A program made the translations under genes and the position numbers. Source: a virus. Taken from it: 64,000 nt of DNA. How positions within the stretch are numbered: the first letter of the stretch is position 1; each line of letters starts with the position of its first letter. Below the pieces are notes generated by a model, which had not been told where the DNA came from, made no database searches, and saw nothing but the letters and a program-made list of their open reading frames with translations. The stretch spans positions 1 to 64,000 of IMG/VR virus record IMGVR_UViG_3300050021_000500; one strand, 5' to 3'. Positions 45,540-53,176 of this stretch are shown here, piece after piece.

Positions 45540-45838
45540 TGCCACGCCGATCTACCTCCGATGCTCCGGTCATCCGTCAACATGGCCAGAGCAACGCCGA
45601 GAAGTACGTCATCGCCTTACGCAATGCGCAGGCGCTGTGGAGCAACCTGTCCGCCGAGGAGCGGAAGGAAGCCGAAGAGGGATTGCGGTGGGCTGAAGTC
45701 TTCGGCCAGATTTACACTGGCCCGAAGTTGCGCGGCCGGCCGCCGGGCAGTAAGAATCGGCTGGCCGAGGTTCCGATTCCCGAAGAGTTGGCCACGAATA
45801 ACGCGGCGGCGCCGATGTTTGAGGAGCGCGAACCGTGA
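45539..45838 (+). CDS. Hypothetical protein (99 aa)
   Basis: 99 residues: again starts MPRRSTS, then 'NAEKYVIALRNAQALWSNLSAEERKEAEEGLRWAEVFGQ', basic loop 'KLRGRPPGSKNR' (AT-hook-like GRP) and an acidic tail. Could bind DNA. Unrecognised. Confidence 0.62.
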   Translation: MPRRSTSDAPVIRQHGQSNAEKYVIALRNAQALWSNLSAEERKEAEEGLRWAEVFGQIYTGPKLRGRPPGSKNRLAEVPIPEELATNNAAAPMFEEREP

Positions 45839-46527
45839 ACGGCAACGCGTGGACCGCGGACGAATTGAGAATTGTGCGGGAGCTATATCCGACTCGCACT
45901 ACGCGCGCGCTCGGGGAAAGACTGCGGCGGTCCGTGCGCAGCGTCTACAACGCCGCATACAACCTCGGTCTGCGCAAGTCAAAGGAATTCCTGCAGAGCG
46001 AGGAATCAGGCTTGCTGCGCAAAGGACAGACGCGGCCCGAGAGCGTTGCCACCCAATTCAAGAAGGGGCAAGCCCCTGCGAACAAAGGCGTGCGACGCCC
46101 GGGATGGTCCACCGGGCGGATGAAAGAGACGCAGTTCAAAAAAGGCTGCAGAACTGGGATAGCTCAGAAAAACTGGAAGCCAATCGGCACGGTCCTTCTC
46201 GACGGCGATGGGTATCCCCGGATCAAAGTGCGCGAGGCGGTACACGGAGTTGAGCCCACCGGATTCGGCAATCAGAAATGCTGGCCCTTTCTCAGCCGGC
46301 GCACCTGGGAAGAAAGCAACGGACCGATACCGCCCGGGCACGTAATCGTCTTCCGTGATGGCCAGCGCGACAACTGCGCAATAGGGAATCTGGAGTGCAT
46401 CTCACGGGCCGACCTGGCACGCCGGAACTCGATGTGGGGCCGCTTGCCACAGGAGCTAGCGGAAGTTATCCAGTTGAATGGGGCATTGAAGCGAAAGCTG
46501 AGGAGACTGACCGATGGCAAGGAATAG
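45835..46527 (+). CDS. HNH homing-type endonuclease (230 aa)
   Basis: 230 residues. N-terminal SANT/HTH-like 'WTADELRIVRELYPTRTTRALGERLRRSVRSVYNAA', repeated 'TQFKKGQ..' motifs, then an HNH_3-type core 'RRTWEESNGPIPPGHVIVFRDGQRDNCAIGNLECISRADLARRNS'. A familiar phage HNH protein; cleaves DNA, perhaps as a homing or packaging-related nuclease. The next gene is its usual neighbour. Confidence 0.85.
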   Translation: MNGNAWTADELRIVRELYPTRTTRALGERLRRSVRSVYNAAYNLGLRKSKEFLQSEESGLLRKGQTRPESVATQFKKGQAPANKGVRRPGWSTGRMKETQFKKGCRTGIAQKNWKPIGTVLLDGDGYPRIKVREAVHGVEPTGFGNQKCWPFLSRRTWEESNGPIPPGHVIVFRDGQRDNCAIGNLECISRADLARRNSMWGRLPQELAEVIQLNGALKRKLRRLTDGKE

Positions 46528-46774
46528 GATGTCGGACCTACGTAATCATCTGTTCGAAACGCTGGAAGCGCTCAAGGACGCCGATGCGCCAATGGACCTG
46601 GCGCGAGCAAAGGCGATCAGCGACGTCGCACAGACCATCATCAACTCGGCCAAGGTCGAAGTGGATCTGGTCAAACAAATTGGTGCGCCGCAGGGTATTG
46701 AATTCTTCGGCCACCCGATGGAAGTTTCGGCGCCTCACGGCCCACGGATGATCGCAAGGGGCGGTGCCTCATGA
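46514..46774 (+). CDS. Phage helical protein next to HNH gene (86 aa)
   Basis: 86 residues. 'MSDLRNHLFETLEALKDADAPMDLARAKAISDVAQTIINSAKVEVDLVKQ' is a common phage protein encoded right after this HNH type. Function unknown. Overlaps HNH by 14 bases. Confidence 0.78.
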   Translation: MARNRMSDLRNHLFETLEALKDADAPMDLARAKAISDVAQTIINSAKVEVDLVKQIGAPQGIEFFGHPMEVSAPHGPRMIARGGAS

Positions 46775-47001
46775 GCACTCCCCGACTGAACTACCGGACA
46801 CCGGGACCTGCCGCCACCTGCCAGTGCGGCGCCTGCAAATGCTGCAATGCCCGCCAATCCAATCGCCGGTGCTATCTCACGCACAAAGCGATAATCGTGC
46901 CAAAAAACAGCGAGACCAAACGGAGACGGAACTGCCTTAGCCCCAAAGTCTCTGATGCGGAACTCGACCGCAGAGCCCTTGCTATGGGAGGCTGCGGATG
47001 A
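46771..47001 (+). CDS. Cys-rich small protein (76 aa)
   Basis: 76 residues. 'TCQCGACKCCNARQSNRRCYLTH' has five Cys and may bind one zinc, followed by a basic segment (KRRRNCL). Overlaps by ATGA at both ends. Unrecognised. Confidence 0.6.
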   Translation: MSTPRLNYRTPGPAATCQCGACKCCNARQSNRRCYLTHKAIIVPKNSETKRRRNCLSPKVSDAELDRRALAMGGCG

Positions 47002-47255
47002 ATTCAACCGGCAGAAAGCGATCAACGGAGACGCAACTTCGAGAGGTGAAGCACGACTTGAAACTAGTGAGAGCCTCGATTGCCCAACTTCGACAGGAGG
47101 TTGAACAGCGCCGCCGGATCGGCGCTCAGATGGCAAACTTCTGTTTCAACCTGGGCCAGGAGAACACAAGCCTCCCAAGCGATTGGTCGCGCGCCAAGGC
47201 CACCATGCGCGACATGCAGGCCAACTGGGACGCGATCAAGATGCAACCCTCATGA
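46998..47255 (+). CDS. Coiled-coil small protein (85 aa)
   Basis: 85 residues, coiled coil 'EVKHDLKLVRASIAQLRQEVEQRRR' then 'KATMRDMQANWDAIKMQ'. No membrane segment. Unrecognised. Confidence 0.6.
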   Translation: MNSTGRKRSTETQLREVKHDLKLVRASIAQLRQEVEQRRRIGAQMANFCFNLGQENTSLPSDWSRAKATMRDMQANWDAIKMQPS

Positions 47256-47515
47256 CCATCCGCGAACTGGCCATCCGCCGCGTCCAGCAGTGCGGTATGA
47301 GCGCACGAGAGGCTGCGCTGATGCTTGAAGGCTTCGCCCGTGGGCCAGGCCGCGACATCAAGTTTAACGATTGTGTGCAATCGCTATCGGAGACGCTGGC
47401 CCAGCGCATCGATCAGGCTGCCATCGGCTACCGGATGCGCAATGGGATACCCCAACCACCTGTCGAAACAGCACCTCACGATGGCAAGATGCTGGCTACC
47501 GGAGAGACGACATGA
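47252..47515 (+). CDS. Small protein with 'TIRELAIRRV' start (87 aa)
   Basis: 87 residues, helical; 'QQCGMSAREAALMLEGFARGPG' may be an HTH-like unit. Ends 'APHDGKMLATGETT', one of the recurrent gene ends in this region. Confidence 0.6.
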   Translation: MTIRELAIRRVQQCGMSAREAALMLEGFARGPGRDIKFNDCVQSLSETLAQRIDQAAIGYRMRNGIPQPPVETAPHDGKMLATGETT

Positions 47516-47844
47516 CGGAGAGAATGCCGGACGTATTTATTGGCGTTATAGACGATGTGAAACATGCAATCGCGTTCGCCCGGATGATCCAGCCGGCCTA
47601 CCAGCGACAGCAATGGAAATGGATTGCCGGCGGATTTAAGCGGGTTCCGACCGTCGCCGATATTGCCGAGACGATTGAGTTACTCGCTCGCGGAGTAGCC
47701 GATGGAGAAGCATTCGCTTCCACCGGAGGATTGACGGTGCGACGCGGAAATCGCCTCTATGTCAGTCCAGTGCTGAAGCCGGACAAACTGGTCTTCAGGC
47801 AGCGTGCGCAGAGGCTGTTGGCCAATGGGGAGACAACATCATGA
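47512..47844 (+). CDS. Hypothetical protein (110 aa)
   Basis: 110 residues starting MTERMPDVFIG. Middle has 'VPTVADIAETIELLARGVADGEAFASTGGLTVRRGNRLYV'. Ends LLANGETTS and overlaps the next start MTEKMSKG, so both ends match the junctions of the gene before it. Confidence 0.62.
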   Translation: MTERMPDVFIGVIDDVKHAIAFARMIQPAYQRQQWKWIAGGFKRVPTVADIAETIELLARGVADGEAFASTGGLTVRRGNRLYVSPVLKPDKLVFRQRAQRLLANGETTS

Positions 47845-48674
47845 CGGAGAAAATGTCGAAGGGTTCCGCGCGGAAGGGCGAGTTGCCCGCCCTCCCGCCA
47901 GCCCAACCGTCGCCCGCAAAGCCGGGCGCTGGGCCGGCTCTAGAGAATACCGTCCTGATCCTGCGTACATGCAGTGCCGACATGCTGAGCCACGGCGGCT
48001 TTCGGTGGCCGGAGAGCGGCCCAGTGGAGGTACCTGACTGGAATCCAAAGCATGTATGCGGCGGTGGCTTGCACGGTCTGCTGTGGGGTGAGGGCTCCGT
48101 CTCGTACCTCAATTTGGATGAGTTGGCCAAGTGGATCGTGTTCCGCGCCCAGATGGCCGATTTGGCGCATGGCACCGGCGAACTGATCGACAAGTGTAAG
48201 GCCCGCGCGGGAACGGTGGAATACTGCGGATGTCGCGACGGGGCAATCAGCTACCTCATGGCCAATGGTGCCGCAGGAAAAGCGGTTGTCTTCGGCACGG
48301 CGACGGCGGGCGACAGCGGCACGGCGACGGCGGGCTACAGCGGCGTGATTACCATCCTGTACTGGAATGACAAGCGCTATAAGGCTCGCATCGCGCAGGT
48401 CAAGGACGAAGACGGATACGGCGAGCTGGAGCCCAACACGCCGTATAGGCTGAACGTTCAAGGGAACTTTACCAGAGCCGATGCTGCGCCGCGCTCTGGC
48501 GGCGACGGTAGCATCGGCGGCGTGGAGCGAGCGGGGACGGGCACGGTAGAACAGCCACGGAGCCTTTCTCCGTTGAATCCTACCGGGGATATTTTTATGA
48601 TTGCTGACATCATCTTTGCATCTGGTTGGCTGGTAGTTGGACTGGCTCTAATTTTCAGGAGACGCCTGCGATGA
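47841..48674 (+). CDS. DUF7666-type protein with both termini made by hairpin elements (277 aa)
   Basis: 277 residues. The core (about 37-210) is DUF7666-like: 'NTVLILRTCSADMLSHGGFRWPESGPVEVPDW', 'CGGGLHGLLWGEG', a pentapeptide-like 'GTATAGDSGTATAGYSG' and 'RIAQV'. Residues about 5-35 come from element I (PPAQPSPAKPGAGPA) and about 212-245 from element F (ADAAPRSGGDGSIGGVERA). A C-terminal membrane span follows (ADIIFASGWLVVGLALIF), perhaps a second, fused small protein. DUF7666 function is unknown. Confidence 0.75.
   Translation: MTEKMSKGSARKGELPALPPAQPSPAKPGAGPALENTVLILRTCSADMLSHGGFRWPESGPVEVPDWNPKHVCGGGLHGLLWGEGSVSYLNLDELAKWIVFRAQMADLAHGTGELIDKCKARAGTVEYCGCRDGAISYLMANGAAGKAVVFGTATAGDSGTATAGYSGVITILYWNDKRYKARIAQVKDEDGYGELEPNTPYRLNVQGNFTRADAAPRSGGDGSIGGVERAGTGTVEQPRSLSPLNPTGDIFMIADIIFASGWLVVGLALIFRRRLR
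47858..47944 (+). repeat. Structured hairpin element I (forward, left boundary of cassette I-F)
   Basis: GAAGGGTTCCGCG, a variable stretch, CTCCC, arm GCCAGCCCA, ACCGTC, inner stem GCCCG-CAAAG-CCGGGC, GC, arm TGGGCCGGC, CTCTAG. Open in frame; encodes part of the N-terminus of the DUF7666 gene. Confidence 0.72.
48472..48568 (-). repeat. Structured hairpin element F (reverse, right boundary of cassette I-F)
   Basis: Minus strand: AAAGGCTCCGTGG, a variable stretch, GCTCGCTCCACGCCGCC, arm GCCGATGCT, ACCGTC, inner stem GCCGC-CAGAGC-GCGGC, GC, arm AGCATCGGC, CTCTGG. Arms perfectly complementary. Read in frame on the plus strand within the DUF7666 gene. Confidence 0.78.
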
Positions 48675-48874
48675 TTCTGAACGAAAACACCGCCTCGCAT
48701 CCCTTCTACCAGCCGAACGTCCGCGTTCGCACGCCGAAGCAAGTACGGCCCCACTCTACGGTGGCCACCGGGGACTGTCCGGGTAATCCCGAAGGAAGAT
48801 TCGAATGGATGCGCCGTCGGCAGAAGTGGAAGCGAGAACAGAAGAGGCTGAGGAGAATATCCAATGCAGTTTGA
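48671..48874 (+). CDS. Small basic protein (67 aa)
   Basis: 67 residues starting MILNENTASHPFYQPNVRVR, with a basic C-terminal helix (RRRQKWKREQKRLRRI). ATGA overlap with the gene before. Unrecognised. Confidence 0.6.
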   Translation: MILNENTASHPFYQPNVRVRTPKQVRPHSTVATGDCPGNPEGRFEWMRRRQKWKREQKRLRRISNAV

Positions 48875-49325
48875 ATTTGAAGGCGAACTTTACCGGATCG
48901 CGTTCCACCACCCGGTCCCCACGGATTTGTACTACCACGCAGGCCACGAGGCGCAGCTCGTGCGCGACTCCACGAACCAAAAGCCAGGGCACGGGCCGAT
49001 GCGAATATTCTGCGCGGAGTGCGAAGCGCGTACTCATCACGAGGTGCAACTCTTCCCCGCCCCGAAAAACAGGGGCGTCGAGTGCGGGATCTACATGGCC
49101 CATTTCGGCGAAAACTCGAAGCCGGAATGGAAACTCATAACTCGCGGCGTTGCCAGGCTGAACCGGAAAGCCAAGGACCAGTACACGCGCGAGGGGGGGC
49201 GTGTGGCCGCGCTCAATAATGCGCTCTCTCGCAGCCACTGGGAAGCTGGGGAGTTCTGCGCCGCGGTGGTGACGGCATACAACAGGCGCAAGGATTACCG
49301 GGCGCAGGCTGGGGTGACCCTGTGA
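48864..49325 (+). CDS. Hypothetical phage protein (153 aa)
   Basis: 153 residues. 'QFEFEGELYRIAFHHP' start, 'RIFCAECEARTHHEVQLFP' with a CxxC, a 'KLITRGVARLNRKAKDQYTREGGRVAALNNAL' helical middle, and 'AAVVTAYNRR' at the end. The type is familiar from phages but has no known function. Confidence 0.68.
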   Translation: MQFEFEGELYRIAFHHPVPTDLYYHAGHEAQLVRDSTNQKPGHGPMRIFCAECEARTHHEVQLFPAPKNRGVECGIYMAHFGENSKPEWKLITRGVARLNRKAKDQYTREGGRVAALNNALSRSHWEAGEFCAAVVTAYNRRKDYRAQAGVTL

Positions 49326-49885
49326 CACCTATCCAGTACGCGATCGCTAAAGTGAACAAGCAACGCGCCAGAAAGGGGCTGGGACCGGTTCCCAACACCA
49401 TAGAAAAACCCGCGCTCCCGCTAAATGCAGACGCCCCGGCGCCGTCGACGGAGGCCACGCGACCGAGCAAGTCGCGGGCATCCGTAAATTCCTACGATAT
49501 GCACCTTTCTGACAAGCGGGCGAAGAGGACAGTGCCTCCCCTCTACGATGCAGTTGAGCCGAAACCCAAAAGCGAGAGGAAGCCTTGGGGCGGCGCCGCA
49601 ATGTCGAAAGACGAGGAGAACAGGCTGCGCGCGGTTCTCGCGGCAGACCGCTTGATCGAAACCCGCAATTTTATAAATTCCGCCCAATACGAAGCGCAGC
49701 TCGTGCAGGAAGCCGAAGACGAAGCCCGGCGGCGCCGGATTGCGCGGTGCGAAGAAGAGATCCAGCGCCTGGAGGCGTTGCCCGCCAATATCAAAGACCG
49801 GGCGTACCTGGTCGCTATGGGCACCGAAGACTGGCGAGCGGAGAAAGTGCTGGAAGAGTACGGGCCACGAGAGGTCACCCAATGA
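49322..49885 (+). CDS. Coiled-coil hypothetical protein (187 aa)
   Basis: 187 residues: disordered Pro/Ala-rich N-terminal half, then a coiled coil (EAQLVQEAEDEARRRRIARC, EEEIQRLEALPANI). The DNA repeats 'GCGCAGCTCGTGC' also present in the previous gene. Unrecognised. Confidence 0.65.
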   Translation: MTPIQYAIAKVNKQRARKGLGPVPNTIEKPALPLNADAPAPSTEATRPSKSRASVNSYDMHLSDKRAKRTVPPLYDAVEPKPKSERKPWGGAAMSKDEENRLRAVLAADRLIETRNFINSAQYEAQLVQEAEDEARRRRIARCEEEIQRLEALPANIKDRAYLVAMGTEDWRAEKVLEEYGPREVTQ

Positions 49886-50286
49886 CGCACGCCGATGCAG
49901 CGCGCGCGTATGCCGCAGCCTACGCCAAAGCCAGCGACGCCCAGTTGATGAATCCGCCCGATGCGATTCGCGCGCATGCCCTGGGCATCTCGATTCCAGA
50001 AACATCGCCATTATCGACCGTGGAGTATACGTGTCCGGTGGTACCGGACAGCCGGACATCCGGCGACAGCCGGTCCTACAACCATGACGGATGCGTCACG
50101 AGATGGTTGCAGGAACGGGATGCCCGGGAGCGGGCCGAACGGGCAGCGTCCGACTGGCGCGAGGCCGCCAACGACTGGTGCAACCGGGCTGAGAGGGCGC
50201 GAAAAAGAGTTCGCGCTCTGACCTGGGTGACTTGCCTGGCTATCTTTGCGGCGGGTCTGGCATGGTGGATCAATGCCCATCCGTAA
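49882..50286 (+). CDS. Tail-anchored coiled-coil membrane protein (134 aa)
   Basis: 134 residues. N-terminal Ala-rich helix, central coiled coil (RDARERAERAASDWREAANDW), C-terminal hydrophobic span (VTCLAIFAAGLAWWI). Reversed Rz-like topology; a spanin role is possible but unsupported. Confidence 0.62.
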   Translation: MTHADAARAYAAAYAKASDAQLMNPPDAIRAHALGISIPETSPLSTVEYTCPVVPDSRTSGDSRSYNHDGCVTRWLQERDARERAERAASDWREAANDWCNRAERARKRVRALTWVTCLAIFAAGLAWWINAHP

Positions 50287-50854
50287 GGAGTTTCGGAAGT
50301 TCTACCGCGGTGCCGCCTGGAGGGATGCGCGGCACCGCATCCTCGCCCGGGCCGGTGGGAAGTTCAATCTCTCGGGCAACTACCTGGGATCAGCCAGGTG
50401 CGAGGCCTGCGGGAAGCCAGATAGGACGAGGGTTGAAACGTTCAGCGATCACGCCATGGGCTTCCTGGGGCACCGCGGCCTACCGGTGATGTTCTGGCGC
50501 ACCGCAGGATCACCCTGGCGCGATTGGGATGGCGTGGACGACGGCCAGGACCACCGTAATCACCCGCATCTTGTGCCCGAAGGAGATGGTTGCCTCGTCG
50601 CGAATACCGATTTGCGCGCTTTCTGGGTGGCTGAAAGGAAAGCCATGAAGTCCCGCGTCTGGTTTCTCTCTACTCCTCACGCCACGGGCGCCTGTGCGAC
50701 TTGTACGGCGCCCGCCAGGGGCTTCGACTCCCAGGCAGTGACCCGATGCTGTGGGGAGTGCGAGAAGGGCTGTCAGTGCGGCTTCCAGGCCCGACAGCGG
50801 GAGATTGTACGTGAGATGCCAATTCAGCACAAGGCGAGGAGGGCTACGGCATGA
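50273..50854 (+). CDS. HNH-type endonuclease candidate (193 aa)
   Basis: 193 residues. 'EFRKFYRGAAWRDARHRILARAGGKFNLSGNYLGSARCEACGKPD' resembles the start of HNH proteins (CxxC finger). The expected His pairs may be in 'DDGQDHRNHPHLVPE' and a 'LVANTDLRAFW' end. A second Cys-rich part follows (CATCTAPARG, CCGECEKGCQC). Its last 14 codons are copied 300 bases downstream. Confidence 0.6.
   Translation: MPIRKEFRKFYRGAAWRDARHRILARAGGKFNLSGNYLGSARCEACGKPDRTRVETFSDHAMGFLGHRGLPVMFWRTAGSPWRDWDGVDDGQDHRNHPHLVPEGDGCLVANTDLRAFWVAERKAMKSRVWFLSTPHATGACATCTAPARGFDSQAVTRCCGECEKGCQCGFQARQREIVREMPIQHKARRATA
50798..50838 (+). repeat. 41-bp direct repeat, copy 1
   Basis: Begins GCGGGAGATTGTACG and ends in CACAAGGCGA. 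Matches copy 2 at 51095-51135 with two mismatches. Lies at the 3' end of the HNH-like gene and encodes REIVREMPIQHKA. Confidence 0.75.
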
Positions 50855-51081
50855 AGTCCGAAATCGAGAAACTATCCGCGCTGGTGGAGCGCCAGCGGCA
50901 GACCATTGCGCGCCTGTCGGCTCCCGGCATCGAGCGGGCGCCCTGGTTTTACGCGCCCTGCTCCAACTGCGGAGCCATCGAAGGCATGGGGCTGACGACG
51001 CCAGAAATCGATGGGGCGCGAAAGCCCGGATACAGCTCGCTCTGGTGCATCCGGGTGTTTTGGTGTTGGTCAAGTTGCTAA
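50851..51081 (+). CDS. Small protein with CxxC (76 aa)
   Basis: 76 residues: coiled N-terminus (KSEIEKLSALVERQRQTIARL) then 'FYAPCSNCGAIEGMG', a possible zinc half-site. Ends in unusual WCIRVFWCWSSC. Unrecognised. Confidence 0.6.
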   Translation: MKSEIEKLSALVERQRQTIARLSAPGIERAPWFYAPCSNCGAIEGMGLTTPEIDGARKPGYSSLWCIRVFWCWSSC

Positions 51082-51155
51082 ACCGCTGTAAGCCGCGGGA
51101 GATTGTTCGCGAGATGCCAATTCAGCACAAGGCGATGCCGGAGGTAAAGCGATGA
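51063..51155 (+). CDS. Possible 30-aa remnant peptide, GTG start
   Basis: 30 residues, mostly the copied REIVREMPIQHKA tail. It overlaps the 76-aa gene and abuts the next start (ATGA). Probably debris of a duplicated gene end. Confidence 0.25.
   Translation: MLVKLLNRCKPREIVREMPIQHKAMPEVKR
51095..51135 (+). repeat. 41-bp direct repeat, copy 2
   Basis: Matches copy 1 at 50798-50838 with two base differences. Sits just before the next gene's start, as copy 1 does, so the repeat marks a duplicated gene boundary. Confidence 0.75.
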
Positions 51156-52030
51156 CGACAGAAGAAGCTGTACAAGCGATCACGGTGGCGCTGGATCGCC
51201 GGTGCTGCCATCAGTGCCACGGCGCGGGGACGGTTAGCGTGATGGGTGGGCAGGTGTTCGAGACGGATTCGGATGAAGAGGCCCAACTGGCGTACCAAAC
51301 TGTGGCTTGCCCGACATGCATCAAGGTCCGAGCCGACGCTCTCGCCGCGCTGGAGGAGATGCGGAAGGACTCGGAGCAAACGGCAGAAGAGCCGACGCAT
51401 ATCTACCACGCTTGTGGCTATATCGATGAGGGCGGTCCTGGATTCCCTTGCACAAATTCTGTTGAGCTTGGGAAACATTGTGAAGGCCATACAGATCCGG
51501 CAGAGCAGAAGACCGCTAATGCCGACGCTGCCATCGAACAGGCCGAGGATGAGCATATACGACGATTTGGCGGCGAATGGGGAGATGAGCATACGGAAGA
51601 TCGTAAGGCTTGGGCGGCACAGAGGGCTGGGGCCGCTTGCCAGTGCCCGGCGCGGATAGCGATCCGGTTATTTCTATCCGGGCTCGCGCCAGCCTCCCTT
51701 GGTAGACAGATGTATTTTTTGAAAGATCGGACGGAACTTGAATCCGCCCTCTCCGCCCGCTGCCCATGCTGCGCGGAGCGGGATGAAGCGATCCACACGC
51801 GCAGCCTGGCTCAAGCGGCGAGCACGCGGGATCTGGAGGCGAAGCGGGCAGTGGAAGAAAAATTACGGCTTGCGCTGGACATAAATGACCTCCTGCGGGC
51901 GCGGGTGCCGTTGGAGCCTGGCGCGAACACAAATACGGCGCCGGTAAATCCGCTATTGGTGGGGACTAATGCGCCGAAAGCGTTAAAGCCGCAGGGCCTG
52001 GCGGGCATTGAGAGCGGAGGGAAAAGCTGA
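51152..52030 (+). CDS. Cys-rich hypothetical protein (292 aa)
   Basis: 292 residues. DnaJ-like finger 'CCHQCHGAGTVSV' paired with 'CPTCIKVR' near the N-terminus; a second Cys/His group 'HACGYIDEGGPGFPCTNSVELGKHCEGH'; further Cys (ARCPCCAERD); and a coiled C-terminal part. Several zinc sites likely. No family recognised. Stop overlaps the next start. Confidence 0.65.
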   Translation: MTTEEAVQAITVALDRRCCHQCHGAGTVSVMGGQVFETDSDEEAQLAYQTVACPTCIKVRADALAALEEMRKDSEQTAEEPTHIYHACGYIDEGGPGFPCTNSVELGKHCEGHTDPAEQKTANADAAIEQAEDEHIRRFGGEWGDEHTEDRKAWAAQRAGAACQCPARIAIRLFLSGLAPASLGRQMYFLKDRTELESALSARCPCCAERDEAIHTRSLAQAASTRDLEAKRAVEEKLRLALDINDLLRARVPLEPGANTNTAPVNPLLVGTNAPKALKPQGLAGIESGGKS

Positions 52031-52719
52031 TGCCTGAGAAGTTGCTGAAGCCCCCCGCGCTGAGGAGCGACCCGCTCGCGATCCCGCCGGCCCAGCCGTC
52101 GTCCGCAAAGCCGGGCGCTGGACCGACTCTGAGCCATGAGGAGTTGCGGAAACGTGCAGTCCAGTGGTTGACCAATACCAAGCGCTGTGGCGTCGTCTTG
52201 TCGGAGATCGTTACAGGTTGCTCCGAGATCCCCGACGCCATCGGGTGGCGCGGCCACACCTCCTACATTGTGGAATGCAAAACAAGCCGTTCCGACTTCC
52301 GTGCGAATAAAACCAAAATTCACGCGCGCTGTAACCGTGGCGTCGGACAGTTCCGCTACATCATGGTGCCGAGATGCCTGACGGATCAGGTATTGAAATC
52401 AGAAGCGCCGGTACGGCCTGAAGACCTGGAAGGTTCGGACTACGGATTACTCTGGTGCTCGGCAGAATCCGGCACGGTTCGAGTGATGAAGGAAGCGACC
52501 GTGCGCGAACAATGCCAGGATGACGAGATCACGATGCTAGTGTCGGCATTGCGGCGCGTGCGCGCAAGAGAGTTCTTAATTCTTGTCCAAGAAACGCAGC
52601 AGGACTCCAGAGCCGATGCTGCGCCGCGTTCCGGCGGCGACGGTAGCATCGGCGGCGTGGAGAGAGCGCCCCGAACCACAGAGCAACCCGCCCCAGCACC
52701 TTCTCAGGAGAACGCTTAA
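52030..52719 (+). CDS. PD-(D/E)XK-type nuclease flanked by hairpin elements (229 aa)
   Basis: 229 residues. The middle (about 35-190) has a nuclease pattern: helix 'ELRKRAVQWLTNTKRCGVVLSEI', 'SEIPDAIGW' supplying D, then 'TSYIVECKTSRSDF' supplying E-x-K, and a 'GVGQFRYIMVPR' strand. This resembles MmcB-like DNA endonucleases. Residues about 5-32 are from element J (PPAQPSSAKPGAGP) and about 196-215 from element G (ADAAPRSGGDGSIGGVERA). Likely cleaves DNA; specificity unknown. Confidence 0.68.
   Translation: MPEKLLKPPALRSDPLAIPPAQPSSAKPGAGPTLSHEELRKRAVQWLTNTKRCGVVLSEIVTGCSEIPDAIGWRGHTSYIVECKTSRSDFRANKTKIHARCNRGVGQFRYIMVPRCLTDQVLKSEAPVRPEDLEGSDYGLLWCSAESGTVRVMKEATVREQCQDDEITMLVSALRRVRAREFLILVQETQQDSRADAAPRSGGDGSIGGVERAPRTTEQPAPAPSQENA
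52046..52132 (+). repeat. Structured hairpin element J (forward, left boundary of cassette J-G)
   Basis: CTGAAGCCCCCC, a variable stretch, CGCGATCCC, arm GCCGGCCCA, GCCGTC (one change from ACCGTC), inner stem GTCCG-CAAAG-CCGGGC, GC, arm TGGACCGAC, TCTGAG. The most diverged forward copy (two A-C mismatches in the arms). In frame within the nuclease gene. Confidence 0.65.
52607..52690 (-). repeat. Structured hairpin element G (reverse, right boundary of cassette J-G)
   Basis: Minus strand: CTCTCCACGCCGCC, arm GCCGATGCT, ACCGTC, inner stem GCCGC-CGGAAC-GCGGC, GC, arm AGCATCGGC, CTCTGG. The core is nearly identical to element F; the outer block is degenerate. Confidence 0.75.
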
Positions 52720-52971
52720 ATGCACTGTGAACACATGAACTTGCCCGGCGGTGGTTCCGTCATCGTCTGTGGGCCGAAGAAGGCAACGAAGAAATGCTCG
52801 GTATGTGGAAGGGGAAGCCGGGAGTATCGGCTCTGCGACTTCCCAATGCAGGCTGGGAAAACTTGCGACCGGATCTTGTGCCCAGCATGCGCAACGCACC
52901 AGAAACCGAATCTTGATTACTGTCCTCAGCACGCGGCGCTGTTGACGCCGGAAGGGAGACTGAAGCTGTGA
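52720..52971 (+). CDS. Phage zinc-finger protein (83 aa)
   Basis: 83 residues. 'KKCSVCGRGSREYRLCDFPMQAGKTCDRILCPACATH' plus 'DYCPQH' makes two zinc sites; the pattern is common among phage small proteins. ATG follows AGGAGAACG. Role unknown. Confidence 0.75.
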   Translation: MHCEHMNLPGGGSVIVCGPKKATKKCSVCGRGSREYRLCDFPMQAGKTCDRILCPACATHQKPNLDYCPQHAALLTPEGRLKL

Positions 52972-53171
52972 CGGATGTTGAATTCTTCGAGCAGATTGCC
53001 AACCAGGCGGAGACCGTGCGCCAAGAGGTGCGGGCGCGGAACGTCCCCGGTGATGCGAGTATCGGCGTGGAGATGCTGTGCTACTACCTCCGCGAGGTGC
53101 ACAATAAGGCGCTGATGGCAGCCCGGCGGATCGAGGAAGTAGCGGCGGTGGCCAAGGCTGCGGGGGATTGA
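52968..53171 (+). CDS. Helical small protein (67 aa)
   Basis: 67 residues, helical: 'FFEQIANQAETVRQEVRAR', 'LCYYLREVHNKALMAARRIEEVAAVAK'. Overlaps the zinc-finger gene stop. Unrecognised. Confidence 0.62.
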   Translation: MTDVEFFEQIANQAETVRQEVRARNVPGDASIGVEMLCYYLREVHNKALMAARRIEEVAAVAKAAGD

Positions 53172-53176
53172 AACAG

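Noticed and set aside
48290-48350. Short GC-rich repeats (GGCACGGCGACGGCGGGC type) suggesting a CRISPR or tandem array
   Set aside because: They encode the pentapeptide-like GTATAG repeats of the DUF7666 protein and are adjacent without spacers. No CRISPR array or cas gene is visible; the Cas4-like gene is the usual phage exonuclease type.
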